A DNA stretch of 64,000 bases. It comes from Pseudodesulfovibrio sp. (GTDB lineage: Bacteria > Desulfobacterota > Desulfovibrionia > Desulfovibrionales > Desulfovibrionaceae). The notes beneath the pieces are model-generated. The model searched no databases and was not told where the DNA came from. It was given only the letters and a program-made list of their open reading frames with translations. The stretch's first letter is position 1. Each line of letters starts with the position of its first letter. The translations under genes and the position numbers were made by a program. Below are positions 60,825 through 64,000 of the stretch, in pieces. Location: assembly GCA_016744135.1 (NCBI GenBank), contig JADGEX010000001.1:941029-1005028 (forward strand), read 5' to 3'.

Positions 60825-61660
60825 TATTCTTTCCCGCCGCCACCGAGAACGATGGACTCACCACAGGTCTCGCAAGCGGATTTGGACTGAGTACATGTTG
60901 AACACGCTTCGGACTTGGGAGCATCGGGAGCGACAATTTCTTCGGGAACGACCTTGGGTGCGGTCTGCTCCAACTCATCAACCCGCTCCTTGGGGATAGT
61001 CAAATTCACACGATCGCCCACACCCAAATAATGTTCGTCGTACTCTGTCACGAGAGCCATGGACAACGGCAACAGCATTTCGCTCAATTCCTTGAACCGA
61101 CTGCCGATGCCTTCCTGCAAATCCTTGCCAATGGCGAGCAATTTGTCGAGGACGATATCCATATTAACTGTGGGGTATTTCTCGCCACCCTTAAAACCAG
61201 TCTTGTTACAGGTATGAGCCACGCCGCCAATAGAGGTGGGCACACCGTACAATCGACAGGTTATGGGACGATTTTCATAGATGGAGCACAGGTCGTTGTC
61301 ATCCAGCATGGGACAACGCACACGAGCCTTGGCTACTTCCAATAAAATATCATTCGTGGGCTGCCCGGCCTGGCTCGCTTTATAAACTTTACGCTTGAGC
61401 TTATGAATCTGGCGATCGGCCTGATCGGCACGAGTCATAATGATAGACCGTTCCAGACCGGAAAATTTTTCGTTGAACTTGGTGTTGATATACATGGCTT
61501 CAACCAATGTGACATCAAACAGGGCGTAACAACAGTCACTGCAACCCTTGCCACATTTAACCAAGTCACTCATTTCGTTTTCGAACTTCTTGAAAACGGC
61601 ATCAACCTCGGCCACAACGGCTTCGTACTTTTCAAAATACTCGGTAAAATCAAGCGCCAT
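60824..61660 (-). CDS. YkgJ-family cysteine-cluster protein
   Basis: 278 residues. A zinc/iron-chelating-like cysteine arrangement: CGKGCSDCCYALFDV near residue 36, CPMLDDNDLCSIYENRPITCRLYG, and a late CNKTG. A second short cysteine set (ACSTCTQSKSACETCGES) lies at the very C-terminus and is separate from the core domain. Likely cytoplasmic metal-binding; function of the family is not established. GAGGAG precedes the ATG. Confidence 0.85.
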   Translation of the reverse strand: MALDFTEYFEKYEAVVAEVDAVFKKFENEMSDLVKCGKGCSDCCYALFDVTLVEAMYINTKFNEKFSGLERSIIMTRADQADRQIHKLKRKVYKASQAGQPTNDILLEVAKARVRCPMLDDNDLCSIYENRPITCRLYGVPTSIGGVAHTCNKTGFKGGEKYPTVNMDIVLDKLLAIGKDLQEGIGSRFKELSEMLLPLSMALVTEYDEHYLGVGDRVNLTIPKERVDELEQTAPKVVPEEIVAPDAPKSEACSTCTQSKSACETCGESIVLGGGGKE

Positions 61661-61794
61661 TCTAAATACTCCTCGTCAAATCTGCACAAGTCGTTACAGG
61701 ACCGTGGTGATGTAGTGTCCAGTTAATTTAAGTCGTGAATTGGAACCGTCAACCGTGCCGGGGAAAGAAAAATGGAACGGTGAACCCGGAAGAT

Positions 61795-61816
61795 AAAAAA
61801 AGACGCCCGGAGGCGA
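61795..61816 (-). terminator. Terminator after the ferredoxin gene
   Basis: CGCC / GGCG short hairpin followed on the minus strand by TCTTTTTTT, about 90 bases past the ferredoxin stop codon. Confidence 0.5.
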
Positions 61817-61904
61817 TAGGACGGCACGGTGTGCCAATGTAAAAAATGGAAGGGAGCAGCAGCAAAAACTGCCACTCCCTAGACCATATTCAGAACAATA
61901 AAGA

Positions 61905-62093
61905 CTAGTTCTCTTCGATGGTGATAGCGTCGGATTCGCAAACCTCAACGCAGGACTCACAACCGAGACATTCGTCTTCGTTAACTGCAACGGCTTTGCC
62001 GTCCTGAAGTTCGTAAACTTCAACGGGGCAAACGTCTACGCATTCGCCGTCGCCGGTGCACTTGTCAGTGTCGATAGTAATAGTGTAGCCCAT
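61905..62093 (-). CDS. Ferredoxin with one Asp in place of a cluster cysteine (ferredoxin III type)
   Basis: 62 residues with seven cysteines. The first cluster motif is C12-x2-D15-x2-C18-x3-C22-P, with Asp where the second cysteine normally lies; the second is a normal C42-x2-C45-x2-C48-x3-C52. D. africanus ferredoxin III has the same Asp at the same place and carries a 3Fe-4S cluster that converts to 4Fe-4S. GGAGG precedes the ATG. First gene of the minus-strand group with the YkgJ-type, unknown, TPR and HEAT-like genes. Confidence 0.92.
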   Translation of the reverse strand: MGYTITIDTDKCTGDGECVDVCPVEVYELQDGKAVAVNEDECLGCESCVEVCESDAITIEEN

Positions 62094-62376
62094 TTTTTCC
62101 TCCAGAAAATAATTTGGGACGCCCGTATTGCGGGCCTGTTCTTGTGTGTCGGCAGCCATACAAGACGGTTATCGGCACACTCATTCGTATTTAATCCGGT
62201 CAAAAAAGCCGGACACGAATTGCTGATATAACCAAGGCCGTCCTGTGTCAAGACATGAAACAGCTTTTCGGAATACGGGACAATTACTCGGTACAGTTCA
62301 ATAAGGTTGTGATACACATCATACTTGTTTATTCTCCGAGTCCGAAAACGCATCTTTAAAACGAACAAGGACCTAT

Positions 62377-63579
62377 ATGTTTACTCAAGAAGAACTCAGA
62401 AAATATGCTGAAACCCTGTGGTGGGGCCTCTCCACCGCTCGCACCAAACCATACCAACCCGGTGATTTCGTTCTGCTCCGTTTTGACACGGATGCACTCC
62501 CTCTGGCTGAAACCATGTTTGAACTGCTCGTGGAAAAAGGCATCAACCCTGTGCCACGTCAAAACATGACCTCCAATATGGAATTATCTTTCTATGGCAA
62601 AGGAACCGAAGCCCAGCTCACCCATATTCCGGCTGGTGACAAGGAATTCGTCAGCAACCTGAACGGATTGATTTCGCTCATTGCCCCGTCCTCCCTGACC
62701 CATTTGCAAAACGTGGACCCCAAAAGAATCGGCCAAGCCGCCGTAGCCCGCAAATTCATGCGCGATATCATGGAGAAACGTGAACAAACCGGTGAATTCG
62801 GGTGGACGCTCTGCATCTATCCGACCAAAGCTCTTGCCGAGGCAGCCGGGTTGTCCATGGACAAGTTCAAATCCCAGGTAGTCAAAGCCTGCTTCCTCGA
62901 CGCTGAAAACCCACCTGCCAAATGGGCTGAAATCTTCGAGCAGTCTGAAAAGGTCAAAAGATGGCTCAACAATCTCGAGATTGAACACATCAACGTCAAA
63001 ACCGAAAATACAGATCTCATTGTAGTTCCGGGCAAGGACAGACGTTGGCTCGGCGTATCCGGTCATAACATCCCCTCCTTCGAAATTTTCCTTTCCCCAG
63101 ACTGGCGCGGCACCGAAGGAGTCTACTACGCCGACCAGCCTTCATTCCGGTCCGGCAACTTCGTGGAAGGCGTCAAATTAACCTTTGAAAAAGGTATTGC
63201 CGTCAAAACTGAAGCCAAGACCGGCGGTGAATTCGTTGCCAAACAGTTGACTCTGGATGAAGGAGCCAACCGGCTCGGCGAATTTTCCCTGACAGACCGC
63301 AGATTTTCCAAGATCAGCGAATTCATGGCGAACACGTTATTCGACGAAAACTTCGGCGGAGACCAAGGCAACTGCCATGTCGCAGTTGGGGCATCATACG
63401 CCGACACCTACGCAGGTGATCAGTCAACATTGGACGATGCCAAAAAAAACATACTCGGATTCAATGATTCCGCCCTCCATTGGGATTTGGTCAATACGGA
63501 ACAAAAAATAGTCACAGCCACTCTCAAGGGCGGTGAAGAACTCGTCATCTACAAAGATGGCCAGTTCCAGCACGATTAA
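62377..63579 (+). CDS. M29-family metalloaminopeptidase-like protein
   Basis: 400 residues. Sequence features of the AmpS/AmpT type: GHNIPSFEIFLSPDWRGTEG, LGEFSLTD (metal-ligand Glu), NCHVAVGASYADTY (His) and SALHWDLV (His and Asp). The first canonical metal-site Glu in the GExF segment is replaced here (FEIFLSPD keeps a Glu). A cytoplasmic enzyme that removes N-terminal residues from peptides. AAGGACC precedes the ATG. Confidence 0.87.
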   Translation: MFTQEELRKYAETLWWGLSTARTKPYQPGDFVLLRFDTDALPLAETMFELLVEKGINPVPRQNMTSNMELSFYGKGTEAQLTHIPAGDKEFVSNLNGLISLIAPSSLTHLQNVDPKRIGQAAVARKFMRDIMEKREQTGEFGWTLCIYPTKALAEAAGLSMDKFKSQVVKACFLDAENPPAKWAEIFEQSEKVKRWLNNLEIEHINVKTENTDLIVVPGKDRRWLGVSGHNIPSFEIFLSPDWRGTEGVYYADQPSFRSGNFVEGVKLTFEKGIAVKTEAKTGGEFVAKQLTLDEGANRLGEFSLTDRRFSKISEFMANTLFDENFGGDQGNCHVAVGASYADTYAGDQSTLDDAKKNILGFNDSALHWDLVNTEQKIVTATLKGGEELVIYKDGQFQHD

Positions 63580-63589
63580 AACGGGGGAA

Positions 63590-63660
63590 GCCTCTGGCGG
63601 TCGGGAGAAGGGGGGGGGAAGAAACCCCTTTGAAAAAAGTTCTCCTTCTCCCGACCCCTC
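63590..63660 (+). repeat. Intergenic hairpin repeat, copy D
   Basis: GCCTCTGGCGG, then TCGGGAGAAGG / CCTTCTCCCGA enclosing AAACCCCTTTG, ending CCCTCG. It begins 11 bases after the aminopeptidase stop codon in the same orientation. Confidence 0.6.
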
Positions 63661-63783
63661 GTCCTCTCTCCTTTCCTTTTTTATTGTTTTGCTTTGCAAA
63701 AGTTGTAGGTTACATTTGGCGGAATTTTATTGTCGGGATGCTTGAGGGAAGCGTTCCGAATTGATGTTTAAGGAGTTATCAAA

Positions 63784-64000
63784 ATGACAAAACGAAATAT
63801 TTATTTAGAAACAATTGCGCCTGAAAAAGCGGTCAGGAACGCCAAGGAAGCATTGGACCGCAAGGCCCTGATGGAAACCGAAACGATCCCCACGCACGAG
63901 GCTGCCGGACGAGTCACTGCCGGGCCGATCTTCGCAAAATGCTCTTCTCCAACTTTTCACGCTGCGGCCATGGACGGCATCGCCATTCAGGCCGAATCGA
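63784..64000 (+). CDS. MoeA-like molybdopterin biosynthesis protein, N-terminal part
   Basis: Runs off the right edge (72 codons visible). The start region LETIAPEKAVRNAKEALDR and HEAAGRVTAGPIFAKCSSPTFHAAAMDGIAIQAE resembles the MoeA N-terminus with its AMDGxA element. MoeA-like proteins insert molybdenum or tungsten into molybdopterin. AAGGAG precedes the ATG. The molybdate-inserting class or a MoeA paralogue cannot be told apart from this fragment. Confidence 0.85.
   Translation, partial: MTKRNIYLETIAPEKAVRNAKEALDRKALMETETIPTHEAAGRVTAGPIFAKCSSPTFHAAAMDGIAIQAES

Noticed and set aside
62116..62131. GCCCG / CGGGC mini-hairpin upstream of the ferredoxin gene
   Set aside because: Too short and without a T-run; no basis to call it a terminator or riboswitch.

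Overview
The window looks like a chromosomal segment of a motile, anaerobic Deltaproteobacterium of the Desulfovibrio/Pseudodesulfovibrio type. This is inferred from gene content and style, not from a marker gene: a ferredoxin with the cysteine/aspartate pattern of Desulfovibrio africanus ferredoxin III, a flagellar operon in the order flgB-flgC-fliE-fliF-fliG-fliH-fliI behind a sigma-54 promoter, a large PAS-rich sigma-54 activator, an ETF/acyl-CoA dehydrogenase cluster with an iron-sulfur ETF dehydrogenase-like protein, and family-like intergenic hairpin repeats. No phage, insertion sequence, CRISPR array or rRNA was seen. One tRNA gene (tRNA-Val, GAC) is present.

Layout. 1-10 kb: end of a TetR-type regulator, a periplasmic solute-binding protein, a phosphohexomutase, a thioredoxin-fold protein, a 955-residue sigma-54 activator, small response regulators, a secreted cyclophilin, and a fatty-acyl-CoA-ligase-like enzyme with an unusual amphipathic repeat insert. 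10-15 kb: Asp/Glu racemase, AzlC/AzlD amino-acid exporter diverging from a MocR-type regulator, a RarD permease, a response regulator and a rhodanese. 15-22 kb: etfB-etfA, an ETF-quinone-oxidoreductase-like protein and a 703-residue acyl-CoA dehydrogenase, likely one route passing electrons from an unknown acyl-CoA to the quinone pool. 22-28 kb: a 1278-residue class I adenylate cyclase with a pentapeptide-repeat segment, and an NhaC-type antiporter. 28-33 kb: GNAT, DNA polymerase III delta', purA, a small unknown and a chemoreceptor. 33-41 kb: the two halves of PurH encoded 6 kb apart on opposite strands, a SemiSWEET, an RNB ribonuclease, plsY, a CDF transporter and hflX. 41-48 kb: a TPR protein and the flagellar basal-body/export operon. 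48-51.6 kb: AsmA, MerR-like and NlpC/P60-like proteins. 51.7-58.7 kb: tRNA-Val, thrS, infC, rpmI, rplT, pheS, pheT, a translation operon with several built-in RNA signals. 59-62 kb: ferredoxin, YkgJ-type cysteine-cluster protein, an unknown 121-residue protein, a TPR protein and a HEAT-like protein on one strand. 62-64 kb: an M29-type aminopeptidase and the start of a MoeA-like molybdopterin protein.

Points beyond routine annotation: infC appears to start at AUA and hflX probably at AUC; an intrinsic-terminator-like hairpin separates pheS from pheT; a hairpin covers the ribosome binding site of the IMP cyclohydrolase gene; a 55-codon gene is hidden at 7093-7260 on the minus strand; and at least five copies of a GCCTCYGGCGG-headed hairpin repeat are scattered through the window, one of which supplies the ribosome binding site of a gene. 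No tools were used; all family assignments are by motif recognition.
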